Below, one piece after another: positions 29,301 through 36,468 of a stretch of DNA of 48,044 bases. The stretch is from Verrucomicrobiota bacterium. GTDB lineage: Bacteria > Verrucomicrobiota > Verrucomicrobiia > Palsa-1439. The DNA lies in assembly GCA_003164675.1 (NCBI GenBank), contig PLTX01000028.1, forward strand, positions 1 to 48,044, read 5' to 3'. Position numbers and translations under genes: made by a program. How positions within the stretch are numbered: the first letter of the stretch is position 1; every line of letters begins with the position of its first letter. The notes under the pieces are model-generated. The model did no database searches, was not told where the DNA came from, and worked only from the letters and a program-made list of their open reading frames with translations.

Positions 29301-30600
29301 GGCAGTCGGGTCACCCAACTCGGCTCTGACGAATTACGTGCTCGGCGTCAAGATCACGCCGGCTTCGAATGACCCGGTCACCTTCGGCACCAACGGTCTC
29401 AGCTACGGGACCCGTTATCGCGTGATCGTCCAAGCGGCTGGCACCAATGCGATCGTGTACGTGAATCCAACCAGCGCTATTCTCGGGGCGCAGACGCAGT
29501 ACGCGCACAATATTGCCCCGAGCACATTGTCATCGGTGGGGTCGTTCGCGATCTTGCAGCTGGGCAGCAGCACGGCACCCAGTGCTGGTGGCTTGATCGG
29601 CAAGGTCGTCGTCGCCGACGACTTCGGGACCGTGTACACAGATTTGCTCGATGCCGCACCGACTGCCAGTTTTACCGCCAGTCCGACCAACGGCGCGGCT
29701 CCGCTGTCCGTGACCTTTACGGACAATTCCACTGGCAACGTCACCAATTGGTCCTGGATCTTTGGCGATGGCGGCACAACCAACCTGACGACCAACAGCG
29801 TGCTCTACACCTATGACACTGCAGGAGTCTACACCGTGACGGAAATCGTCAGCGGCGCGGGCGGATCGAGCACGGACACGGTGGCCAACTACATCACCGT
29901 GCCGCCGCCACCGGTGGCGAGCTTCATGGCGAGTCCGACCAGTGGGGCGGCGCCATTGAGCGTGGGCTTCACGGACCAGTCGTCCGGTTCGATCACAGGC
30001 TGGGCGTGGGCGTTTGGGGATGGCAACACGTCAATGAGCCAGAGCCCATCGAACATCTACGCGAATCCGGGCACTTATACCGTGCAGGAGATCGTCAGCG
30101 GCCTGGGTGGGTCCAGTACTGACACCGTGTCGAACTTGATCAGTGTTTATGACCGGTTCGTGTGGTGGCAGCAGGGCTACGGCGTCACCAACTGCGCGTT
30201 ATGTGATGGTAGCGCCTCCTACACGGGCGACGGCATGAGCAACACCAACAAGTTCATGGCCGGCTTCAACCCCACCAACGCAGCGGCATACCTGCACGTC
30301 ATTAGTGTCGTGAAGTCGGGCGCGAACATCACGGTTACGTATCTCGGCGCCAGCGGCGACACGACGTATCCGGGTGGCCCAAGCGACCGCACAAACATAC
30401 TGGAATACACGTACGGCACCGGCAACGGGAGTTTCACGTCGACCAACTTCACGGGCGCTGTGACGAACTTCCTCGGTGTTGATTACAACAGCGTTAACGG
30501 AGGAACAGGACTCGGTACCGTCACCAACATGACGGATACGGGGCGCGCGATCAGCGGCGTCACGGATCTGTACTACCGCGTGCGCGTGTTGTTGCCGTAA
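26380..30600 (+). CDS. Giant secreted nuclease-phosphatase fusion with BACON-like and PKD domains
   Basis: 1406 residues, start ATG 26380 with AGGGA upstream and a signal peptide ending near TVASA. Residues about 38-378 are an endonuclease/exonuclease/phosphatase domain with its marks: VVAYNIDAD, the catalytic Glu in LALEETTS, YVSHYKA, MGDFNCS, and the terminal ATDHLPVVADY. Residues about 383-655 are a PF04185-type phosphoesterase (VFMIVMENENW, NPPGNHPSLPNYLW, FITWDQGQGG). Then come two BACON-like repeats (about 661-767 and 771-873), a lectin-like module (about 874-1094), two PKD domains (about 1096-1256) and a C-terminal segment with TGDGMSNTNKFMAGFNPTNA. It may scavenge phosphate from extracellular DNA; this is an inference. 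It is GC-rich and intact, unlike its neighbours. Confidence 0.82.
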   Translation: MKKTLTIGAITTRGLLGGLAFLAACGISTVASAGTRTIRVVAYNIDADQGQSGAQYTLPQPGLIAPSSGGSVTNGGVLEGIGEEVVNGDPAQPIDVLALEETTSNSTTVQPIVDGLNAFYSSRNIPAGYAMSPYQATESGGDPTSGNGPSAMVYNTNTLQLVASVGVGTPSGAGNGEYRQVVRYEFAPVGVPPMTNNEFYIYVSHYKASSGSANAALRNGEAQIVRADSATLPSNARILYMGDFNCSTSTEPMYQTLTGAGTNQAYDALNPSDLYNITWNSSTLTALTESATSLSTRDDYQLMTSNVLYAVTGGGLAHVPGTYHTFANNGTIPYRWGVNSGSDTALNTNLTTNVTGITATQLYQYLTTATDHLPVVADYTIQAPTVFMIVMENENWASISGNAAAPYINNTLLPMASHAEQYYNPPGNHPSLPNYLWLEAGTNFGVTADEDPSVASQTTTNHLVTLLNNAGISWTSYQEDISGTVCPLTATNQYVPEHNPMVYFDDVTNTNSTGSTYCIANVRPCSELAGDLQSNVVTRYNFITPNLCDDMNGNTGCLTGNALITQGDTWLSNTVSTILSSQAYSNNGVIFITWDQGQGGNGPIGMIVLSPWAKGGGYSNTIYYTHSSTLLTLQKLFNVGPWLGDAANATDLSDLFINGAQLAVSPASGFSSSGGQFGPFSPSSQTYTLSNTGGVAMVWSVTNTVTWLTLSATNGTLAAGGSTNIIVSINTNANSLAVGSYSDTVAFATSNGSGNTTEPVNLTVNNASGVLTVSPSSAFNSGGPTGGPFTPISQTYTLTNVGGAALVWTANNSATWLTLSATIGTLTAGASTSVTATINTNANSLASGMYSDTIGFTNTETGSGNTTRAVNLDTFWFYDDFSTFASGNLVGQATWTQLGTISSSAVQITGGRAGFTGGLTVNGQTAYKNFTLTNETVFYGLTLTVTNTATTNSVPYIAALYQGSNATGSVGYRLAVGSPNSALTNYVLGVKITPASNDPVTFGTNGLSYGTRYRVIVQAAGTNAIVYVNPTSAILGAQTQYAHNIAPSTLSSVGSFAILQLGSSTAPSAGGLIGKVVVADDFGTVYTDLLDAAPTASFTASPTNGAAPLSVTFTDNSTGNVTNWSWIFGDGGTTNLTTNSVLYTYDTAGVYTVTEIVSGAGGSSTDTVANYITVPPPPVASFMASPTSGAAPLSVGFTDQSSGSITGWAWAFGDGNTSMSQSPSNIYANPGTYTVQEIVSGLGGSSTDTVSNLISVYDRFVWWQQGYGVTNCALCDGSASYTGDGMSNTNKFMAGFNPTNAAAYLHVISVVKSGANITVTYLGASGDTTYPGGPSDRTNILEYTYGTGNGSFTSTNFTGAVTNFLGVDYNSVNGGTGLGTVTNMTDTGRAISGVTDLYYRVRVLLP

Positions 30601-30774
30601 CACCGCTTGGAAATAGCCGGGGCTGGTACGTTCTCCACAAGGAGGCGTCGTCCGCGCGCCAGAACGCCCGTTTGCGCGGCAAACCGCAGGCGTGGGGCAT
30701 GTTCGACGGTCGCGCTGGCGGTGCTTTCGCCGTGATTCTTACGGATGGAAAATGTTGCGTTGCCCGTCCCGGGG

Positions 30775-31541
30775 CTACCACACGTACGATGCTGGACGGA
30801 AGAGAGCGGTTTCTGGCCAGGATTGGTTCGGCAAGCGCAACCGCTTCCAGCATGGCATATCGTTGCCGGCCCAGGTAACTTCAAAGCCAGTCGCAAGAAA
30901 AGCATCATTTACCGAATGGACAAGTTCGGACGAGGGGGCTTCGCCGGATGATGTAACAACAAGTGGTGCTACAGTTCCTGTGGCACGTTCTTGTAGCGGG
31001 AACATGCCAAGAGTTCTGTTCTTTGCGATGTTCCGCGAAAAACGGGCGCGAGCATATCGGGTGGAATTGGACCAAAAGCTGGCGCGGGCCATCCTGCGAT
31101 CTGGAGGCCGCTGTCTATTGATGAAGCAAACTCCTCTGCCTCTACGTCGTCCGGCAGGTACAAAATCACCGCTCTACCGGCAGGTTTCCGTTTTAGGGAA
31201 TCACGAAATTTACTCATTTGCTCATTGAACAAAATCTCTCGCGGCCAGTTCTGCATTGCTAAAAAATCGATTTGCTGTGCTTGGGCTAGGTTCGCTGACT
31301 GGAGCCGGTCAATTTCCAGATTTGAAATGCGGTATGAAGCTCCAAAAGCAATCATTTCAATCCCCAACCCGATCACCACCGCCCATCCACACCGCTGCGT
31401 AAACCGCTCAGGGAAGTGGTATCGTTTAGCCAATAATTCGCCCATACAGCCCGCAAAAATTGCAATGATGCTCACAAGCTCCAAAGCCTCCCAAAACGAA
31501 AGCCAAGAGGGTGAAGAAAAGACTGACAATGACGCAATCAT
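30775..31541 (-). pseudogene. Frameshifted two-helix membrane protein
   Basis: From ATG 31541 a 190-codon frame holds two transmembrane helices (about residues 15-35 and 50-68), a short coiled coil (NLEIDRLQSANLAQAQQ) and a domain with 'FRDSLKRKPAGRAVILYLPD' and 'IAGWPAPAFGPIPPDMLAPV'. It stops at 30969. A second frame, overlapping from about 31000 down to 30775, carries what looks like the rest (TGTVAPLVVTSSGEAPSSEL, then ATGFEVTWAGND). Small membrane proteins of this layout are usual in Verrucomicrobia and continue in one frame, so at least one frameshift has broken it. Function unknown. An insertion sequence begins about 100 bases upstream. Confidence 0.5.
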
Positions 31542-31684
31542 CCGGTTCCAAGAATTTACGTTTTACTGCATCGAGTCTTCCGGCTTGGCGCTGGTCGCAG
31601 CGGGAGTATTGATGGTTGTTGGAATAAAGAGAAAGCAAAAAATAGATGTTGACAAGCTATTGCGCTAAGTATAAAATTACCACC

Positions 31685-32661
31685 ATGAAGAACACGAGAG
31701 CGCCTCAACTCGAAACATCGCAAGTGATTCGGGACATTCGAGAGGCTTGTTCCAATGAACTTGCGGCGGTTGAATTTCTTGAGCAACACCGATGGGGCGA
31801 CTCGCCTTGCTGCGTTCACTGCCAGTCCACTAACGTCTACAAGATGGTAGACGACAAGACCGGCGTGCGAAATAAGCGGTTCCTGTGGCGCTGCCGCGAT
31901 TGCAAGGAGCAATACACCGTCCGCATTGGCACTGTGTACGAAGAATCCCGAATCCCGCTCAAACACTGGTGTTATGCGTTCTGGCGAGCCTCTACCTCCA
32001 AGAAGGGTGTGAGCGCGTTGGAAATCATGCGGCATTGCCAGATCAGTTACAAGTCAGCCCTGTTCCTGATGCATCGCATCCGCTTCGCAGTAGCGCCGGA
32101 TGGTTCCGCACCAAAGCTCAAGGGCCGTGTTGAAGCCGATGAAACTTTCATTGGTGGCAAGCCCCGTCCGTTTAACTATCACCGTGGCATGGCACGACGC
32201 ACGAAGAAAGCACCCGTGTTCGCCATGGTCGAACGTGACGGTTCAATTCGTCGCCTTGTGGTTCCGACCGTCAGTGCCAGAAACTTGCGGGCGGCATTGG
32301 CGCAATACGTTGATCGCAGCGCAACGCTACGCTACTGACGGATGAGAACCCCGCATACCTTGGTAGTCATTCTCGGTTTGAAGGCGGTCACTTCACTGTG
32401 CATCACGGCAGCGGCGAATACGTCGCTTTCAACGGCGCTCACATCAATACCGCAGAATCTTCGTTCGCCATCTTGAAGCGCGGCATCAACGGCATCTTCC
32501 ATGCGGTCAGCAAGAAGCATCTGCATCGCTACGTTGGTGAGTTTGATTTCCGGTGGAACACCCGCAAGCTGAATGACGGTGACAGGACGACAGCGGCGAT
32601 TCGGAGTGCAAACGGGAAGCGGTTGATGTACCGTTACGTTGAACCGAACAAGGCAGCATAA
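31685..32661 (+). pseudogene. IS1595-family transposase interrupted by a 5-bp duplication
   Basis: From ATG 31685 the frame shows the zinc ribbon (CVHCQSTNVYK, then WRCRDC), the helix-turn-helix region 'HCQISYKSALFLMHRIRFAV' and the first catalytic Asp in VEADETFIGGK. It stops at 32336. The remainder lies in another frame to 32661: TDENPAYLGSH with the second catalytic Asp, then HINTAESSFAILKRGINGIF with the third acidic-site Asn. The break is a tandem copy of CGCTA (32325-32329 and 32330-32334). Removing one copy restores ATLLTDENPAY in one frame. Without the duplication the protein would be about 323 residues, the normal family length. Confidence 0.88.
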
Positions 32662-32664
32662 TCT

Positions 32665-32814
32665 ATGGCAAAAGCGCGAAATCGTAAGCGAAAGAAGAAG
32701 CCGGGGCCAAAGACCGAACGTCTCAAGATCAACATGGACTTCGTGTCGGCAATCAAGGCGTCTTTGGCAAAGAAGAAGCCGGTTTCAGGCTGGCCAGAGC
32801 CAGCGACAGAATAG
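32665..32814 (+). CDS. 49-residue basic protein carried by the IS1595 element
   Basis: ATG 32665 to TAG 32814, starting 3 bases after the transposase stop. The protein opens MAKARNRKRKKKPGPKTERL and ends KKKPVSGWPEPATE, with 'DFVSAIKASLAKKKP' between. It is very rich in Lys and Arg. Small proteins of this kind with KPGPK and GWP motifs accompany many IS1595-type transposases in my recollection, so it is read as an IS accessory gene, perhaps binding DNA. It is intact although the transposase is broken. Confidence 0.65.
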   Translation: MAKARNRKRKKKPGPKTERLKINMDFVSAIKASLAKKKPVSGWPEPATE

Positions 32815-32992
32815 TGTCTTATGGCACATCTTTGTACATCCCGCCTCCTGTTGCGTTATGTACACACTTCCGGACGTTAACGTTTTACGACCGAAGCTGC
32901 TATGGCAGAAGACACTGCGTGGCACGCAAGGTGCTTGGATTGAGGCGAGGGCATTTTTTGATGTGGGGCCACACACAGTAGAAAGGCAATTC

Positions 32993-33424
32993 ATGGAACC
33001 GAGCGAACCAGCAAGAAACGGGGCGGACCTTGCCGATGTCCGCATCTTGATTATTGATGACGACAACATCAACGCGATGTTGGCCAAAAGCGTCCTGGAA
33101 CGGCTGGGATGCATAATTCAAATCTCATCCAATCCGGTAAAAGCGCTCGAAAAGTACGCGCGCGACAAAGACACGATCGATCTGGTGCTTGTGGATTATT
33201 TCATGCCCACCATGGACGGAGGCGCGACGGTCGATCACCTGCGAAAGCTCAATCCAGAGATCAAAGTGCTCCTCTTTTCGGGTGCGGACGAAATGCGGCT
33301 GCGGCAAATCATCCGTCAGCATTCCATCGAGGGCTACCTTCATAAACCTCTGCGGAAAGAAGAAGCGCAGCGGATCATTCGCGAGATTTTCCCGGCACGA
33401 TCCGAGCCGGTAGCCAGCACCTGA
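32993..33424 (+). CDS. Stand-alone response regulator receiver protein (CheY-like)
   Basis: 143 residues from ATG 32993 (AAAGG upstream). The single receiver domain keeps all key residues: acidic pocket D22-D24 (ILIIDDDN), phospho-acceptor D68 in VLVDYFMPTMDGG, the Ser of LLFSGADE and the Lys K118 in YLHKPL. There is no output domain, so it should act by protein contact or phosphotransfer. No kinase gene is in the window. It lies just beyond the IS right end, and an 18-residue tail follows the domain on each side. Confidence 0.88.
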   Translation: MEPSEPARNGADLADVRILIIDDDNINAMLAKSVLERLGCIIQISSNPVKALEKYARDKDTIDLVLVDYFMPTMDGGATVDHLRKLNPEIKVLLFSGADEMRLRQIIRQHSIEGYLHKPLRKEEAQRIIREIFPARSEPVAST

Positions 33425-33517
33425 CCCGCCCGTCGATCCGGAAGGCATGAACGCCACACGCATTCCTCCTGGCGGAAATGCGCCGGCGGCAAACGATCCG
33501 ATAACACAATCCCCGGA

Positions 33518-33804
33518 TCAATCCTGCTTGCCGGTCTGACCGTGCGTCCCACCGAGTGTTCTCACGACGGCGTTGTAATTGGTGACCAACTCGTTGTATT
33601 TGCGGATGCTGGCGTTCAGGTCGGCGGCCAGTTGTTCAATCCGGGCATTGGCTTCTTTCATGCGTTCATCGCGCAGCGCCACGGCGTTCGCCCAATTCGT
33701 GATCGCACCCTTAAGTTGATCCCGTTCCAAGGTCAGTTGCGAGTCGCGCGTAGTTCACGAAGAGCAGGCGACATCAACGGCGGACAGACAAGCTGAGAAT
33801 TCAT
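33518..33804 (-). pseudogene. Coiled-coil protein remnant, frameshifted
   Basis: The frame 33518-33730 (ending at TAG-side 33518) encodes a coiled coil: 'LERDQLKGAITNWANAVALR', then 'RIEQLAADLNASIRKYNELV'. It opens only at TTG. A second frame from ATG 33804 ends in 'PALRELRATRN' at a stop at 33733, exactly where the coiled coil should continue upstream. Restoring a second CAAC copy at the junction would give ATRNQLTLERDQL in one frame, so loss of one 4-base repeat is the likely cause. No signal peptide or ribosome site is visible, so the 5' end may be missing as well. Confidence 0.45.
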
Positions 33805-33896
33805 TGTTGCGGGCAAAGTCACATCTGTTGTCTCCCTGGCATCCCCTCGTTGACTCTGTAAATCCCTTGCGACTCTCTGTTCTCCGACTTGCGCTT

Positions 33897-34781
33897 TCAG
33901 GCATACAATCGCCTTGCTATTGAAATGGTCTTTTGAGCGCACCAACCACACGCAAAAAGAATTCCAAGGAGCGCCACGTCCGTGGGGCCGACAGGCAAAT
34001 CCCATTGATACGCAATTGCGAAACCGAGCAAAGCCGCGATACCACCAACCAATGAGGCGAGGACCATAAGCTGACGCATATTGTCAGCGAATAAATGCGC
34101 GGTCAACGGCGGAATCAGCAGGAAGCCAAACGCAATCAGCGGCCCCACGCTGAGCACGGCCATCGACACCGTCAACCCGATGAGCAGGTACAGCAACACA
34201 TCCCAGAATAATACGCGCTTCCGCAATGTGGCCGCCATGTCGCGGTCGAACGAGACAAACAGCAATTCCTTGTAGAACAGCCCGAGTACGAGGAGCACGA
34301 CTGCCAGTGCGGCGGCTGTCAGAGTGAGATCAAAGTTGGAAATCGTGATGACCTCGCCCTTCAGCAAATCAAGCCAACCGATCTCGGCGTAGCGATTCTT
34401 CGACAACAACAAGATGCTCGCGGCGGCGGCGACGACGTACGCCGTACCCAGCCGCCCCTCCGCCATACCGCGTCCGCGTCGCTCCAGAAACGCCAGGACG
34501 AGGATTGCGACCAACGAAAACGTGAGTGAACCGAGAAACGCCAGCGTGTGTTCGCCCTGCGAACTATGGGCTGTCACATCGGCCCCTAACCACATCGGCA
34601 GTGACAGCGCCAGGGCCACACCCGTGGATGAGATTTGTGGCAACGCCACACCCATGAATACCAATCGTCGCAGCACGAGGAACACGCCGACCAGTGGACA
34701 GGCAAGTCCGATGAGCACGCTGGTGTAGACGGAATTGCGCAACAGAAAATCGGGCGAGAGAATTTGGCGTAGCGTGTCCAT
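33897..34781 (-). CDS. Zinc/manganese ABC transporter permease (ZnuB/MntB type)
   Basis: 294 residues, starting 1 base after the ATPase stop, with GGAGATGAG as ribosome site inside that gene. It has about eight transmembrane helices of the ABC-3 family and begins 'LLRNSVYTSVLIGLACPLVG', followed by 'LPQISSTGVALAL' and 'VLSVGPLIAFGFLLIPPLTA', the conserved coupling segment. It forms the inner-membrane channel for a divalent metal, probably zinc, with the ATPase and binding protein upstream. It is the last gene of the operon. Confidence 0.92.
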   Translation of the reverse strand: MDTLRQILSPDFLLRNSVYTSVLIGLACPLVGVFLVLRRLVFMGVALPQISSTGVALALSLPMWLGADVTAHSSQGEHTLAFLGSLTFSLVAILVLAFLERRGRGMAEGRLGTAYVVAAAASILLLSKNRYAEIGWLDLLKGEVITISNFDLTLTAAALAVVLLVLGLFYKELLFVSFDRDMAATLRKRVLFWDVLLYLLIGLTVSMAVLSVGPLIAFGFLLIPPLTAHLFADNMRQLMVLASLVGGIAALLGFAIAYQWDLPVGPTDVALLGILFACGWCAQKTISIARRLYA

Positions 34782-34782
34782 A

Positions 34783-35487
34783 TTAGCTCATCTCCATTTC
34801 AAGAATCTCTGCCATCCGTTCCGGCGTGAGCAACTCCGCCACGGTGCCGTGCAAGACCCTGCCGTCGTGCAGCCAGATAATTTGTCGCGCGTGTTTGCGA
34901 ACAAGCGGCAGGTCGTGTGTGACCAGCAGGACCGTCAACTTTCGTTTCTCATGTATCTCCGTGATGAACTCCAACAGCGAGTGTGTGGCCGCCGCGTCGA
35001 CGCCGGCGGTGGGCTCATCCAACACCAGCACGTTCGCCTTTGTGGCCAAGGCCCGCGCGATGAGCACGCGCTGTTTTTGACCGCCGGAAAGCTCATTGAA
35101 TCGTTGGCGCGCGAATTCTCCCGCATCCGTTGCCTTCAGACATTCGCGAGTGAAGTCGCGCTCAGCTTGCGGGACACGACGGCCGGGCCCGACGCGTTCA
35201 TAAACCCCCATGAGCGCCACCTCAAATCCCGTCAATGGATAGAGTGGATCGAATTGAATTGTCTGGGGTACATACCCGAAAATCACCGGGGCATCGATTC
35301 GGACGCGTCCCGAGATCGGCGACAGGAGTCCCAGCAACGTCTTCAGCAGTGTGGATTTGCCCGAACCGTTTGCGCCAAGGAGCGCAGTGAAACTGGCGCA
35401 GGCAATGGAGAGTGAAATACCGGAGAGCACCGGTTGGTTGTTGTAGCCGATGCTCAAGTTATCCAGGGTGATCAGGGATTCGCTCAT
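34783..35487 (-). CDS. Zinc/manganese ABC transporter ATP-binding protein (ZnuC/MntA type)
   Basis: 234 residues from ATG 35487 (MSESLITLDNLSIGY). Walker A GANGSGKST, signature LSGGQKQR, Walker B VLVLDEPTAGVD and switch His VTHDLP are intact. It powers uptake of the metal through the permease. An alternative start at 35550 overlaps the binding-protein stop (ATGA) and adds 21 residues, but most of that extension is translated hairpin sequence (35502-35533), so the shorter form is preferred. Confidence 0.92.
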   Translation of the reverse strand: MSESLITLDNLSIGYNNQPVLSGISLSIACASFTALLGANGSGKSTLLKTLLGLLSPISGRVRIDAPVIFGYVPQTIQFDPLYPLTGFEVALMGVYERVGPGRRVPQAERDFTRECLKATDAGEFARQRFNELSGGQKQRVLIARALATKANVLVLDEPTAGVDAAATHSLLEFITEIHEKRKLTVLLVTHDLPLVRKHARQIIWLHDGRVLHGTVAELLTPERMAEILEMEMS

Positions 35488-35501
35488 GGGCTCGTCGGGC
35501 C

Positions 35502-35533
35502 GGACCCGCCCCGAAAGTTTTCGGGAGGGGTCC
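35502..35533. repeat. Hairpin between znuA-like and znuC-like genes
   Basis: Arms of 15 bases (35502-35516 and 35519-35533) pair at 13 of 15 positions around a 2-base centre, with GC-rich bases outside and AAA/TTT inside. In RNA this would be a stable REP-like stem directly after the binding-protein stop. It could protect the upstream message and raise its level over the transporter genes, or be a small inserted repeat. Confidence 0.7.
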
Positions 35534-35546
35534 ACATCCCGTGTGT

Positions 35547-36446
35547 TCATTTCTTTACGGCCGCGACCATGGTCTTGATGATGTAGTCCATCATTTCAAT
35601 GTAGGTATCCGTACCCGGCACGCCGCCCGGCATAATCGGCAGTTTCACCAATGTGACGCCGGCTTGCTCGGCGATAAGCCTCGGCACTTTCTCCGGGAAC
35701 TGCGGTTCGCCGACGACAATTGGCACGTGCTCGGCCTTCATCGAAGAGACCAGTTCCTCAATGTGGCGCGCTGTGGGATCGATACCGGGTTTGAGTTCGA
35801 CCGTGCCAAAATACTTCAGGCCGAAACGCTTGGCGAAGTACGGCCAGTGTTCATGGTACGAAACGAACGCCGCGCCCTTGATTGGTGCAGCCTCCGTTTT
35901 CCACTCGGCGATTTTGGCGTCGAGTTTGGCGAGGTAGGCATCGCGATTGCGTTTGAATTCGGCTTCGTGTTCCGGCGCAAACGCCACGAGTGCATCGCAG
36001 ATTTCCGCGACGGCGGTCTTTGCCAGGACCGGGTCGAGCGTATAATGCGGGTTGCCGTACGGATGCACGTCGCCTTCGGAATGGTCCGTGGACTTCGGCA
36101 CATCGAGCGGCGTGATGCCTTTCGCGCAATCCACATAGCCGACGTTTCCCTTCTGAATGCGCGGGTTTTTGCTGGCTTCCAACAACGCCGGCAGAAATGC
36201 GTGCTCGCAATCGAAGCCCACGAGCACGATGAGATCGGCCCGATTCATTACCGGGACGAAGCTCGGCTTCATCGGCACGCCGTGCGTGTCTTCGATGCCG
36301 GTCGCCAAGCTGCGCACCTCCACGAGATCGTCGCCGACCTCGCGGGTGAAGTCGGCCAAGTCAGTGAGTGTGGTGACGACGCAGACTTTCGCCTGCGCCG
36401 CGGACGCGATCATACCGGCCATCAACAATAAACGGAATAGTTTCAT
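35547..36446 (-). CDS. Zinc/manganese-binding periplasmic protein (ZnuA type)
   Basis: 299 residues from ATG 36446 with a strong AAAGGAG site. Signal peptide MKLFRLLLMAGMIASAAQA. It is a cluster A-I (TroA-fold) binding protein. Likely metal ligands are the His of GIEDTHG, the His of YGNPHYTLDP, the His pair in SYHEHWPYF, and an acidic residue in VVGEPQFPEK. A short His/Asp loop (STDHSEGDVHPYG) may collect zinc, as in ZnuA proteins, but it is shorter than in enterobacteria. It delivers metal to the permease. It is preceded by a porin and followed by the ATPase gene. Confidence 0.9.
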   Translation of the reverse strand: MKLFRLLLMAGMIASAAQAKVCVVTTLTDLADFTREVGDDLVEVRSLATGIEDTHGVPMKPSFVPVMNRADLIVLVGFDCEHAFLPALLEASKNPRIQKGNVGYVDCAKGITPLDVPKSTDHSEGDVHPYGNPHYTLDPVLAKTAVAEICDALVAFAPEHEAEFKRNRDAYLAKLDAKIAEWKTEAAPIKGAAFVSYHEHWPYFAKRFGLKYFGTVELKPGIDPTARHIEELVSSMKAEHVPIVVGEPQFPEKVPRLIAEQAGVTLVKLPIMPGGVPGTDTYIEMMDYIIKTMVAAVKK

Positions 36447-36468
36447 GATTGTTTTCTCCTTTCTTTAA

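Larger units (their letters stand above)
31645..32840 (+). mobile_element. IS1595-family insertion sequence, degenerate
   Basis: It contains a broken IS1595-type transposase and a small accessory ORF. Ends are proposed from an imperfect inverted repeat: 31645-31669 starts gatgttgacaag and ends ctaag, while the reverse complement of 32818-32840 starts gatgtacaaag and ends ataag. I see no 8-bp target duplication, so either the ends are shifted by a few bases or the flanks have decayed. Confidence 0.6.

Noticed and set aside
31225-31668. 147-codon plus-strand ORF before the IS
   Set aside because: It overlaps the membrane-protein pseudogene on the other strand, which has better protein character.
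31649-31677. TTGACA plus TATAAA/TAAAAT as transposase promoter
   Set aside because: Spacing to ATG 31685 would leave almost no leader, and TTGACA is also part of the proposed IS end, so I did not list it as a promoter.
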